In this document: piece by piece, positions 47,805 through 55,346 of the stretch
Layout of the letters: each line of letters opens with the position of its first letter
How positions within the stretch are numbered: the first letter of the stretch is position 1
NCBI RefSeq assembly: GCF_008974245.1
Contig: NZ_BBZI01000006.1
Location: 967,125-1,031,124 of the forward strand
Length of the DNA: 64,000 nucleotides
From: Streptomyces abyssomicinicus
GTDB taxonomy: Bacteria; Actinomycetota; Actinomycetes; Streptomycetales; Streptomycetaceae
Direction: 5' to 3'
Position numbers and translations under genes: made by a program
Notes under the pieces: model-generated
Told to the model about the DNA's origin: nothing
Database searches by the model: none
Seen by the model: the letters and a program-made list of their open reading frames with translations, nothing else

Positions 47805-48617
47805 GTGCTCTGCCTCAACTGCCGCCACCACGAGGCGCGTCCGCAGGGGGTGCACTGCGATTCCTGCGCCGCCGGGCTGCGCCCCGCCGCCACGGCCGGC
47901 GGCCCCGGGGCCTGGCTGCGCCCGCCGCTGACCCTGGCCCGCTGGACGGCCGGGCTGCTGGGGCTGGTGGTCGTGAGCGACCTGGTCGCGCTGTGGGCGG
48001 ACTTCGGGCTGTACGACCTGGTCCGCGAGCGCACGGCCGCCGGGGACGACATGATCGACGTCTACACCACGCGCGACGCGCACCTGCTCGTCGCGGGGGC
48101 GGCCCTGCTGCAGACCGTCGCCCTGGTCGCCTGCGCCGCCGTGTTCCTCGTCTGGTTCCACCGGGTCCGGGTCAACGCCGAGGTCTTCTCCCCGGAGGGC
48201 CACGAGATGCGGCGGGGCTGGACGGTGTGGGGCTGGTTCGTCCCGGTGGTGAACCTCTGGTTCCCGCGCCGGATCGCCGGCGACGTCTGGCGGGCGTCGG
48301 TCAGGCCCGGGCACGGCGAGGCGCTGCTCAACCTCTGGTGGGCGATGTGGCTTGGCTCCTGGGCCCTGGGCCGCCTCGCGAGCACCTCGTACGACGGCGC
48401 CTTCGATCCCGACGCCACCGATGTGACCACCGCCGCCCAGGCCGCCGGCCTGGCGATGGGCGCGGACGCCTTCGACGCCGTGGCCGCCGTCGTCGCGGCG
48501 TGGTTCGTGCTGCGGCTCTCCACGCTCCAGCACCGCGAGGCCGTCGAACGGGCGGCCGCCGCGCCGGCGCCCGCCGCGCATCCGGCTCCGCATACGGTGA
48601 CGCCCCACCATGCCTGA
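47805..48617 (+). CDS. DUF4328 membrane protein with N-terminal zinc-ribbon-like Cys cluster
   Basis: A 270-residue protein from the GTG at 47805 (GGGAG site 7-8 nt upstream). The N-terminus has four Cys in CLNCRHH and CDSC, a likely zinc ribbon. Then about six membrane segments with the DUF4328 hallmarks VFLVWFHRVRVNAEVFSPEGHEMRRGW and VVNLWFPRRIAGDVWRAS, WW near LLNLWWAMWL. Function of DUF4328 proteins is unknown. Unlinked single gene. Confidence 0.85.
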   Translation: MLCLNCRHHEARPQGVHCDSCAAGLRPAATAGGPGAWLRPPLTLARWTAGLLGLVVVSDLVALWADFGLYDLVRERTAAGDDMIDVYTTRDAHLLVAGAALLQTVALVACAAVFLVWFHRVRVNAEVFSPEGHEMRRGWTVWGWFVPVVNLWFPRRIAGDVWRASVRPGHGEALLNLWWAMWLGSWALGRLASTSYDGAFDPDATDVTTAAQAAGLAMGADAFDAVAAVVAAWFVLRLSTLQHREAVERAAAAPAPAAHPAPHTVTPHHA

Positions 48618-48659
48618 GGGCCGCCCGGCAGGTGCCGGTCGCCGCGGGGAAACGGGCGG

Positions 48660-48699
48660 CGGCCGGGGCCGCCACCCCCCACAGGAGAGGCCCCGGCCG
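48660..48699 (+). terminator. terminator after the DUF4328 gene
   Basis: An 11-bp stem CGGCCGGGGCC / GGCCCCGGCCG with an 18-nt loop. The remainder of 48618-48903 holds no gene that I can support. Confidence 0.65.
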
Positions 48700-48903
48700 T
48701 CGCAGCCGACGGGCCGTCTCCGGCCCGCAATCGTTTCAGCGTCGGCGCCCGCGGTTTTGTCACACCAACCACACAAAAATCTCCGCGACCTCCACGGGCT
48801 CATGGACGTGGACTCGTCGGCGCCGTAACGTGCCTGTCGCGACGGAGACGAATCCGGGCCGCGGGCGCGGCGCCGGTCTGGGCGCGAGAAAGGCACGCGT
48901 GGG

Positions 48904-49650
48904 GTGGGGGACGACGCGGAGCTGACCGCCGCGGTGCACGCGGCACAGGACGGGAACGAGACCGCGTTCCGGACTGTGTACCGCACGGTGCATCCACGGC
49001 TGTTCGGTTATGTACGCACACTGGTGGGCGATCCGGATGCCGAGGACGTCACCTCGGAGGCGTGGCTGCAGATCGCCCGCGACCTCCACCGGTTCAGCGG
49101 GGACGCGGACCGGTTCCGGGGGTGGGCGGCGCGCATCGCGCGCAACCGGGCGCTCGACCACATACGGATGCGGGGCCGCCGTCCGGCGACCGCGGGCGAC
49201 GAGACGGAGCTCGCCGACCGGCCGGCCACCGCGGACACGGCGGCGGAGGCGATCGACGCCCTCGCCACCGACCGGGCGTTCGCGCTGATCTCCCGTCTGC
49301 CGGCCGACCAGGCCGAGGCCGTGGTGCTGCGCGTGGTCATGGGTCTGGACGCCAGGTCGGCCGCCGCGACACTCGGCAAACGGCCGGGCGCGGTGCGGCA
49401 GGCCGCCCACCGCGGGCTGAAGCGGCTCGCCGAACTGCTGGCCGAGCCGGGGCCGGAGCCGGAGCCGCGGTCGGGCCGCGACGCCGGGACGGGACCGGAG
49501 CCGGACCCGGTGGGGGTCGCCTCGGCGGAGGCCGTCGCCGAACGCACCGGCCTGCTCGGGCTGGTGCCGACGCCCAGGTGGCCGCGCCAGCGGCTGGTGG
49601 CGTCCGCCGGAGTGACGTACGCGCCGACGCGGACGCAGAAGGACATGTGA
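48904..49650 (+). CDS. ECF sigma factor
   Basis: A 248-residue protein with GTG at 48904. Region 2: GNETAFRTVYRTVHPRLFGYVRTLVGDPDAEDVTSEAWLQI and FRGWAARIARNRALDHIRMRGRR; region 4: LISRLPADQAEAVVLRVVMGLDARSAAATL with GAVRQAAHRGLKRLAELL. After residue 185 a Pro/Glu-rich tail. The stop codon overlaps the ATG of the next gene (TGATG), which encodes a single-span membrane protein, the usual genetic sign of a sigma/anti-sigma pair. Confidence 0.92.
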   Translation: MGDDAELTAAVHAAQDGNETAFRTVYRTVHPRLFGYVRTLVGDPDAEDVTSEAWLQIARDLHRFSGDADRFRGWAARIARNRALDHIRMRGRRPATAGDETELADRPATADTAAEAIDALATDRAFALISRLPADQAEAVVLRVVMGLDARSAAATLGKRPGAVRQAAHRGLKRLAELLAEPGPEPEPRSGRDAGTGPEPDPVGVASAEAVAERTGLLGLVPTPRWPRQRLVASAGVTYAPTRTQKDM

Positions 49651-51047
49651 TGCCCGACGAGCACGACAGGTGGCTGGACCGCGCGACGGCCGAACGTCTG
49701 CTGCGCGGTGAGCGCCTGGGCGCGCGGGACCCGGCGCCGGCCCGGGACCTCGCGCGGATGCTGGAGCGGCTCTCGGCGGAGCCGGCGGACGACGCGTCCA
49801 CGGAGGGCGCATCCACCGGCAGCGCGTTCACGGACGGTGCGTCCACCGGCAGCGCGTTCACGGAGGGTGCGTTCACAGACGGTGCCTCCACCGAGGGCGC
49901 GTTCACAGACGGTGCGTCCACGGACGGGATGTCCGCGGGCGGTCCGTGCACGGGCAGTTCGTTCACGGGCGGCGTGTCCGAGGGCAACGCGTTCGCGGGC
50001 GGCACGCTCGCAGGAGGCGCATCAGCGGGCGGCACACTCGCGGGCGGCCCGTTCACGGGCGGGGTGACCGTCGGTGGTGTGCTCGCGGGTGAGGACGCCG
50101 CGGTGGCCGCCTTCCGCGCGGCGCGTGCGGCGTCCGCGGCGGACGTGCCGGGCGCGGCGCGGCCGGTGCGCGGCCGGGCCGGACGCGGGAGCGCCCGGCA
50201 CCGGTACGTGCTGGCCGCGGTGCTGGTGGCCGGTGTGGTCGGAGGCGGCGCGGCGATCGGCGGCGGGCTGCACGGCCTCGGCTCCCCGGACCGGGCGCCG
50301 GCCGGCTCGGCCGCCACGGCGCTGCCGCTGCCGGACGGAACGTCCACGCCGGTGCCGCTGGGCTCGGATGCCCCTTCCCACGCCCTGCCGGACGGCCTCG
50401 GCCCGGACGACGGCGCGACGCTGCGTCCGTCGCCCGGGAAGGGTGCGTCGGGCGGGGACACGGCCGGACCGGACCGCCAGGGCTCCGGCTCCTCCGGCAC
50501 GGAGGACGCGGACCGGCGGGAGCGGAACCGCGACGGAGCGGCCTCGGGCGGCGAACCCTTCTCCGGAGCGCACGGCGAGGACCACGGGCGCGACGCGCGG
50601 GATTCGCTGAGGAGCGCCTGCCGCGACTTCCTCGCCGGGAGGCCGCTGACGGCGGAGCAACGGCGGAAGCTGGAGGCGGCGGCCGGGGACGCCGGGGTGT
50701 CCGCGTACTGCGCCCGCCTCACGGACGACGACGACCCGCCGAGCGGCGGCCGGCTGAAGAACGACGAGGAGCGGGACGGGGACGACGGGGGCAAGGGCAC
50801 CGGCAACGGCAAGGACCGGGGCAGGGACAAGGACAAGGACAAGGACAAGGGGGGCGACCGGGGGAACGGCAGGGGCGACGGCCGGCGGACGTCCGCCGGT
50901 TCCGGCTCCGGCGGCCCCGCCCGCACGGCCGCGCACGCCCCCGGCTCCCGGGACGGCTCCCGCTCCGCCGAAGCATCCCGCACGGCCTCCGGCGGCCACG
51001 GCGACGGCGGCACCGCCCGCCGCGGTCACTCCTCCTCCCGCCGCTGA
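49650..51047 (+). CDS. putative anti-sigma/partner membrane protein with pentapeptide-period repeats
   Basis: A 465-residue protein coupled by 1 nt to the ECF sigma gene. The N-terminus (MPDEHDRWLDRATAERLLRG) is a short soluble helix region. Residues about 48-150 are 19-20 degenerate five-residue units of the type A-S/F-T-D/E/G-G/S. One membrane segment follows (RYVLAAVLVAGVVGGGAAIGGG, about residues 187-208), then a disordered Gly/Ser/Asp region, a small two-Cys module (RSACRDFLAGRPLTAEQRRK ... SAYCARL) and a basic KDKDKDKGG-rich tail. The position next to the sigma factor suggests anti-sigma activity, but the zinc-type HxxxCxxC motif is absent. Function not proven. Confidence 0.75.
   Translation: MPDEHDRWLDRATAERLLRGERLGARDPAPARDLARMLERLSAEPADDASTEGASTGSAFTDGASTGSAFTEGAFTDGASTEGAFTDGASTDGMSAGGPCTGSSFTGGVSEGNAFAGGTLAGGASAGGTLAGGPFTGGVTVGGVLAGEDAAVAAFRAARAASAADVPGAARPVRGRAGRGSARHRYVLAAVLVAGVVGGGAAIGGGLHGLGSPDRAPAGSAATALPLPDGTSTPVPLGSDAPSHALPDGLGPDDGATLRPSPGKGASGGDTAGPDRQGSGSSGTEDADRRERNRDGAASGGEPFSGAHGEDHGRDARDSLRSACRDFLAGRPLTAEQRRKLEAAAGDAGVSAYCARLTDDDDPPSGGRLKNDEERDGDDGGKGTGNGKDRGRDKDKDKDKGGDRGNGRGDGRRTSAGSGSGGPARTAAHAPGSRDGSRSAEASRTASGGHGDGGTARRGHSSSRR
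49794..50090 (+). repeat. 15-bp tandem repeats in the sigma-partner gene
   Basis: About 19-20 degenerate 15-bp units (such as GCGTTCACGGAGGGT and GCGTCCACCGGCAGC) in the coding sequence, giving the pentapeptide repeat AFTEG/ASTGS. The first ten units are the most alike; later ones drift to xxxGG. Confidence 0.8.
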
Positions 51048-51080
51048 CCCCCGGCAGGCCCCGGTGCCGGGCCGCACCCG

Positions 51081-51545
51081 TCAGGGACCGGTCGTGCCCT
51101 CGATCAGTTCGTGGTGGGCCGGCTGGAGCCCCTCCGGCAGGTCCTGCGGGTCGCACCACCTCGCCTCGAGGATCTCGAAGTCGTCGATGACCAGTTCCCC
51201 GCCGACCAGTTCCGCCTCGTAGGCGACCTCCAGCCGCAGCCGGAATCCGCTGCGCAGCCGGACCAGACGGCCCGGCCGGACGTCGAGGCCCGTCTCCTCC
51301 TTGACCTCGCGGACCACCGTCTGCCCGAACTCCTCGCCCCGCTTGGCGAACCCGGTCGGCAGCCCCCACGGCAGGTCGGGGTTCCACAGCCGGTGCCGGA
51401 GCAGCAGCACCCGCCCTCGGTCGTCCCGGACCACGCCCGTCACGCCCACCATGTAGGTCGCGTTGGCCAGCCAGAGGATCCGCCACTGCCACGAGCCGCG
51501 GATCCGCCTCCAGACGGTGGCGATGAGCCGCTTGGGAGTCGTCAC
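51081..51545 (-). CDS. Nudix hydrolase
   Basis: A 154-residue protein from the GTG at 51545 with TACGCT 6 nt upstream (leaderless-type). The Nudix box is GFAKRGEEFGQTVVREVKEETGLD (G-x5-E-x7-REVxEE-x-G-L), preceded by VGVTGVVRDDRGRVLLLRHRLWNP. The short N-terminal part (RLIATVWRRIRGSWQWRILWL) is hydrophobic and basic and may attach to the membrane. Nudix enzymes cleave nucleoside diphosphate derivatives; the substrate is not assignable. Confidence 0.93.
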   Translation of the reverse strand: MTTPKRLIATVWRRIRGSWQWRILWLANATYMVGVTGVVRDDRGRVLLLRHRLWNPDLPWGLPTGFAKRGEEFGQTVVREVKEETGLDVRPGRLVRLRSGFRLRLEVAYEAELVGGELVIDDFEILEARWCDPQDLPEGLQPAHHELIEGTTGP

Positions 51546-51617
51546 TCCCCCAGCGTAGGCGCGCGCACGGCGCCGCGACCCCCCGCGTCCGGCCTCGCGT
51601 CGGCGGGCGCCTCCAGC

Positions 51618-51631
51618 TTGAACATGTTCAA
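51618..51631. promoter_or_regulatory. palindrome TTGAACATGTTCAA (operator 1)
   Basis: A perfect 14-bp inverted repeat TTGAAC-N2-GTTCAA between the Nudix gene and the small membrane-protein operon. Repeated 46 bp on with the same half-sites, so a dimeric regulator probably binds both. Confidence 0.75.
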
Positions 51632-51663
51632 AAAGAGGTCTACCTTCATCCCCGTCAGCGTTT

Positions 51664-51677
51664 TTGAACGCGTTCAA
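51664..51677. promoter_or_regulatory. palindrome TTGAACGCGTTCAA (operator 2)
   Basis: A perfect 14-bp inverted repeat with the same half-sites as the site at 51618. It abuts the AAGGAAGG ribosome-binding site of the gene at 51691, so binding here would block transcription elongation or initiation. The TetR gene at 52628 is the nearest candidate regulator. Confidence 0.75.
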
Positions 51678-51690
51678 GGAAGGTGGGGGC

Positions 51691-52104
51691 ATGGACCTCA
51701 CGGTGATCACGTACGTCGTCTACCTGGTCGTCAGCATCGGGCTCACGGTCTGGGTGGCGCGCACCCTCAGCAGCAACGGGCGGATCTTCCTCGCCGACGT
51801 GATGAAGGGCGACGAGAAGCTGGCCGGGGCCGTCAACCACCTGCTGGTGGTGGGCTTCTACCTGGTGAACTTCGGCTTCGTGGCCCTCTACCTCAACCGG
51901 GACGAGACCGTCGGCAGCGCCCGCGGCGTCTTCGAGGCGCTCTCCACCAAGCTCGGTGTGGTGCTCCTGGTCCTCGGCGTGCTGCACCTGGGCAACGTCT
52001 GGGTGCTCAGCAGGATCCGCCGGCGTGGCCGGATGGAGCAGGAGCAGGTGCCGCCGGTGGACCCGCAGGCCTGGGCCCCGCCCGTCGCGCCGGCCGGGGC
52101 GTGA
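51691..52104 (+). CDS. small integral membrane protein
   Basis: A 137-residue protein, ATG at 51691 with AAGGAAGGTGGGG upstream. Three hydrophobic segments (VITYVVYLVVSIGLTVWVA, LLVVGFYLVNFGFVALYLN, LGVVLLVLGVLHLGNVWVL) and a Pro-rich C-tail. SNGRIFLADVMKGDEKLAGAVNHLLVVGFYL is conserved in streptomycete homologues as I recall, but the function is unknown. First gene of an operon with the DCC protein, and controlled by two palindromes. Confidence 0.85.
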   Translation: MDLTVITYVVYLVVSIGLTVWVARTLSSNGRIFLADVMKGDEKLAGAVNHLLVVGFYLVNFGFVALYLNRDETVGSARGVFEALSTKLGVVLLVLGVLHLGNVWVLSRIRRRGRMEQEQVPPVDPQAWAPPVAPAGA

Positions 52105-52604
52105 ACGCGTCCCGACGGGTGCCGGTCACCGGGCTGACGGTGCTCCACGACGCCGACTGCCCGCTCTGCCGGCACCTGAGCGACTGGCTGCGGCGGCAGC
52201 CCCGCCTGGTCCGGCTGGACCTGGTGCCGGCCGCCTCCGAGGAGGCCCGGCGCCGCTTCCCCGGCGTCGACCACGCGGCGACCCTGGACGAGATCACGGT
52301 GGTCGGGGACGCCGGCCAGGTCTACACGGGCCCGGCCGCCTGGATCGTCTGCCTGTGGGCGCTGCGCGAGTACCGCCCGCTCGCCCACCGGCTGAGCACT
52401 CCGGCCGGTGCCCGGGTGGCGCGTGCCGCGGTGCTCGCGGCCTCCAAGTGGCGGGCCCACCTGAGGAGCGGGACGGCGGCGCAGGTGCCGGGCCGCTGGG
52501 GCGGCGGGGTGTACCGGCGGGAGGACGGCTGGGTCTACCACCCCGACCTCGGATGGGCCCTCGACGCCCCCGGCTGCCCCGACGGGGCGTGCCCCGCGGG
52601 CTGA
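52101..52604 (+). CDS. DCC1-like thiol-disulfide oxidoreductase family protein (DUF393)
   Basis: A 167-residue protein whose GTG overlaps the previous stop (GTGA). The family motif is LTVLHDADCPLCRHLSDWLRRQ: D-C-P-L-C, a CxxC-type site following strand 1. DEITVVGDAGQVYTGPAAWIVCLWAL and the C-terminal AKWR segment fit the DCC family, whose members are thought to act in thiol redox chemistry. The extended C-terminus holds further Cys (PGCPDGACPAG). Together with the small membrane protein it forms a two-gene operon. Confidence 0.88.
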   Translation: MNASRRVPVTGLTVLHDADCPLCRHLSDWLRRQPRLVRLDLVPAASEEARRRFPGVDHAATLDEITVVGDAGQVYTGPAAWIVCLWALREYRPLAHRLSTPAGARVARAAVLAASKWRAHLRSGTAAQVPGRWGGGVYRREDGWVYHPDLGWALDAPGCPDGACPAG

Positions 52605-52627
52605 GGGCACTGGTTAGGCTCGGGGGC

Positions 52628-53467
52628 GTGCCCGAACCGAAGGAACCCCGAGCCCCCAGGCCCAAGAGCGAGCAGACCCGCACGCTGATCCTGGAGACGG
52701 CGATGCGCCTCTTCCAAGAGCGGGGCTACGACCGCACCACCATGCGGGCCGTCGCCCAGGAGGCCGGGGTCTCGGTGGGCAACGCCTACTACTACTTCTC
52801 CGGCAAGGAACACCTGATCCAGGGCTTCTACGACCGGATCGGCGCCGAGCACCGGGTGGCGGTCCGGTCGGTCCTGGACCGGGAGACCGACCTTCAGGCC
52901 CGGCTGGCCGGCGTGCTCAGGGCCTGGCTGGACGTGGCCGAGCCGTACCACGAGTTCGCCGCGCAGTTCTTCAAGAACGCCGCCGACCCGGACTCCCCGC
53001 TGAGCCCCTTCTCCCCCGACTCCAGGGCCCCCCGCGAGGAGTCCATCGGGATCTTCCGCGAGGTGCTGGCCGGTTCCAAGGCCAAGGTGCCGGCCGAGCT
53101 GAAGGACACCCTGCCGGAGCTGATGTGGCTCTCCCTGATGGGGCTGGTCGTGTACTGGGTCTTCGACCGCACCCCGGGCCGTGAGCGCAGTTACCGCCTC
53201 GCCGAACGGGGCGCCCGGCTGACCACCCTCGGTGTCTCCCTGGCCCGCTTCCGGGTGCTGCGGCCCCTGGTCCGCGAGGTCCACGAGCTGTTCACGGACT
53301 TCCTGCCTGGCATGGCCGACGCGAAGACCGGCACCGCGGCCGCCACGGAGGAGCCCGGGGAGCCCGGGGAGCCCGGCGAGTCCGGCGAGCCCGGTAGGGC
53401 CGGGGGTCCCGGGAAGTCCGGCGAGCCCGGCCCGCGGACGCCCGGCCGATCCGACCGATCCGGCTGA
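52628..53467 (+). CDS. TetR-family regulator with collagen-like C-terminal tail
   Basis: A 279-residue protein from the GTG at 52628; TAGGCT lies exactly 7 nt before it, so it may have its own leaderless promoter inside the upstream operon. N-terminal HTH: TRTLILETAMRLFQERGYDRTTMRAVAQEAGVSVGNAYYYFSGKEHL. The middle is a TetR ligand domain. The last 45 residues are Gly-Pro-Glu rich with a G-X-Y period (GEPGEPGESGEPGRAGGPGK), like a short collagen stretch, unusual for a TetR protein. It is the likely binder of the TTGAAC palindromes 950 nt upstream. Confidence 0.92.
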   Translation: MPEPKEPRAPRPKSEQTRTLILETAMRLFQERGYDRTTMRAVAQEAGVSVGNAYYYFSGKEHLIQGFYDRIGAEHRVAVRSVLDRETDLQARLAGVLRAWLDVAEPYHEFAAQFFKNAADPDSPLSPFSPDSRAPREESIGIFREVLAGSKAKVPAELKDTLPELMWLSLMGLVVYWVFDRTPGRERSYRLAERGARLTTLGVSLARFRVLRPLVREVHELFTDFLPGMADAKTGTAAATEEPGEPGEPGESGEPGRAGGPGKSGEPGPRTPGRSDRSG

Positions 53468-53483
53468 GCGGCCCGGCGGCGGG

Positions 53484-53616
53484 CGGCGCGGCCCGGGGCG
53501 GGCGGCGCGGCCCGGGGCGGGCGGCGCGGCCCGGGGCGGGCGGCGCGGCCCGGGGCGGGCGGCGCGGCGCGGCGCGGGCGGCGCGGCCCGGGGCGGGCGG
53601 CGCGGCGCGGCGCGGC
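53484..53616. repeat. 19-bp GC-only minisatellite
   Basis: Six to seven tandem copies of CGGCGCGGCCCGGGGCGGG starting at 53484, 53503, 53522, 53541, 53560, 53579 and 53598. Copy 5 and the last one are variants (GGCGCGGCGCGG). The array is almost free of A/T and lies between the convergent TetR and peptide-binding-protein genes. Confidence 0.9.
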
Positions 53617-53661
53617 GTCGGGTACGGGCAGGCGGCGCGCCCCGGGGGCGCGCCCGTGCGG

Positions 53662-55215
53662 CTAGAGCCAGCCCAGGCGCCAGAGGCGGAAGACCCCGGT
53701 GCCGTCGTTGAGGAACTGGCCGCCGCGGACGTCCTTGCTGGTGACCGTGTACTCCTTGCGCTGCCAGAGCGGGATCACCGGGACCTTCTCGGCGGTCAGG
53801 TTCTGCAGCTCCTCGAAGGTCCGCACCGCCCGCGTCCGGTCGCCGAAGGACTGGCTCTGCCGGATCAGTTCGTCGATCCGCTTGTCGCTGAAGCCGTTCT
53901 TCATGCCGTTGCCGCTGCCGATCAGCGCCGCGGAGAAGTTGTCCGGGTCCGGGTAGTCCGCGATCCAGCCGAGCGTGTAGGCGTCGAACTCGCCCTTGAC
54001 GTAGTCCTTCTGGAAGGCGGACCACTCGCGGCCCTCCAGCTTGACCAGGAAGACGCCGTCCTCCTCCAGCTGTTCCTTGAGCTCGTAGGCCTCCTTCTCC
54101 CGCGCGCCGACCCTGGGGAAGCCGAGGGAGATCGGGACCGGCGTCTGGACCCCGGCCCGCCGCAGCAGCTCGCGGGCCTGGCCCGGGTCACGCTCCGGGA
54201 AGGCGTCGAAGAAGGACGTGTTGTGGCCGGTGAAGCCCGCCGGGATCAGCGAGTAGAGCGGCTCGACGGTGCCCTCCAGCACCTTGGCGGCGATCTTCTC
54301 GCGGTCGATCATCCAGGCCAGCGCCTTGCGCACCGAGGGGTCGGCGAGCGGGGCGCCGGTACGGACGTTGAGGACCAGGTTGTTGGTGGAGGACCCGTCG
54401 CTCTCGGAGACCCGGTGGTCCGGGTCGGCGGGCGACATCCCGGCGAGCGTCTCGGGCGGCAGCTCCCGGGAGGCGACGTCGATGGAGCGGGCCTTCCACG
54501 CCTCGTCCAGCGCCGCCGCGTCGGTGAAGTACCGCAGGGTGACGGGCGTGGCCTTGTCGTCCACGGCCCCCCGGTAGTCCGGGTTGGGCTCGAGGACGGT
54601 CTCCTTGCCCTCCTTGTACGAGACCAGCCGGTACCGGCCGGTGCCGTCCACGCCGGTGCCTCCGCGCAGCTCCTCCGCCGGGTACACCTCGCTGTCCACG
54701 ATCGCTCCGGCGCCGGTGGCGAGCTTGAACGGGAAGGTGGCGTCCGGGCTGGAGAGCTTGAACGTGACCTCCTTGCCGTCCGCCTTGACCGAGTCCAGGG
54801 TGGAGAAGAGCGAGGCGGGCCCCACCTCGGAGTTGATCTTCAGCACCCGCTCGAAAGAGAACTTCACGTCCTCGGCGGTCATTTCGCGGCCGCTGGGGAA
54901 CCTCAGCCCGTCGCGCAGCCGGCAGACGTAGACCTTCGCGTCGTCCCCACTGAAGCCGCACTCCTCGGCGGCGTCCGGCACCGGCTCGGTGCTGCCCGGC
55001 TGATAGGTCGTCAACGTCTGGAAGACGTTGGAGAACACCCCCCAGGATCCGGCGTCGTAGGCGCCGGCCGGGTCCAGCGAGGTCACCACGTCGCTGGTGC
55101 CGACCACGATGGGCTTGGCGTCCGCCTCGGCGTCGGGCATCAACTGCCACGCACCGACGCCGACGACGACGAGGACAAGCAAGGTCGCGAGAATTCGCAC
55201 CCGAACCGAGCGCAC
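53662..55215 (-). CDS. family 5 extracellular solute-binding protein (peptide-type)
   Basis: A 517-residue protein from the GTG at 55215 (GGGAGGGA 4-5 nt upstream). The N-terminus has one hydrophobic segment (ILATLLVLVVVGVGAWQL) with no lipobox Cys, so it is membrane-anchored or secreted. The family 5 pattern follows: VVGTSDVVTSLDPAGAYD, LRDGLRFPSGREMTAEDVKFSFERVL, YRGAVDDKATPVTLRYF, ALAWMIDREKIAAKVLEG and GWIADYPDPDNF. Such proteins deliver oligopeptides to ABC importers, but no permease or ATPase is encoded nearby, so it is an orphan receptor. Confidence 0.92.
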   Translation of the reverse strand: MRSVRVRILATLLVLVVVGVGAWQLMPDAEADAKPIVVGTSDVVTSLDPAGAYDAGSWGVFSNVFQTLTTYQPGSTEPVPDAAEECGFSGDDAKVYVCRLRDGLRFPSGREMTAEDVKFSFERVLKINSEVGPASLFSTLDSVKADGKEVTFKLSSPDATFPFKLATGAGAIVDSEVYPAEELRGGTGVDGTGRYRLVSYKEGKETVLEPNPDYRGAVDDKATPVTLRYFTDAAALDEAWKARSIDVASRELPPETLAGMSPADPDHRVSESDGSSTNNLVLNVRTGAPLADPSVRKALAWMIDREKIAAKVLEGTVEPLYSLIPAGFTGHNTSFFDAFPERDPGQARELLRRAGVQTPVPISLGFPRVGAREKEAYELKEQLEEDGVFLVKLEGREWSAFQKDYVKGEFDAYTLGWIADYPDPDNFSAALIGSGNGMKNGFSDKRIDELIRQSQSFGDRTRAVRTFEELQNLTAEKVPVIPLWQRKEYTVTSKDVRGGQFLNDGTGVFRLWRLGWL

Positions 55216-55346
55216 AGGTCCCTCCCCAGGGCCCGACACAGCAAAATTTCGCCGATATTCGTCAGACCTTCACATCGGCGGCCACACTGAACCACAGGTG
55301 TGACGCGTGGGGAAGGAGTTCGCCAGAACCCGAAATTTCGGGGCTG

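Noticed and set aside
51618..51631. LexA SOS box reading of TTGAACATGTTCAA.
   Set aside because: LexA boxes have GAAC-N4-GTTC; here only 2 nt separate the half-sites, and the second palindrome has the same 2-nt spacing.
53484..53616. Possible CRISPR array.
   Set aside because: The 19-bp units are directly contiguous without spacers and no cas gene is near; it is a minisatellite.
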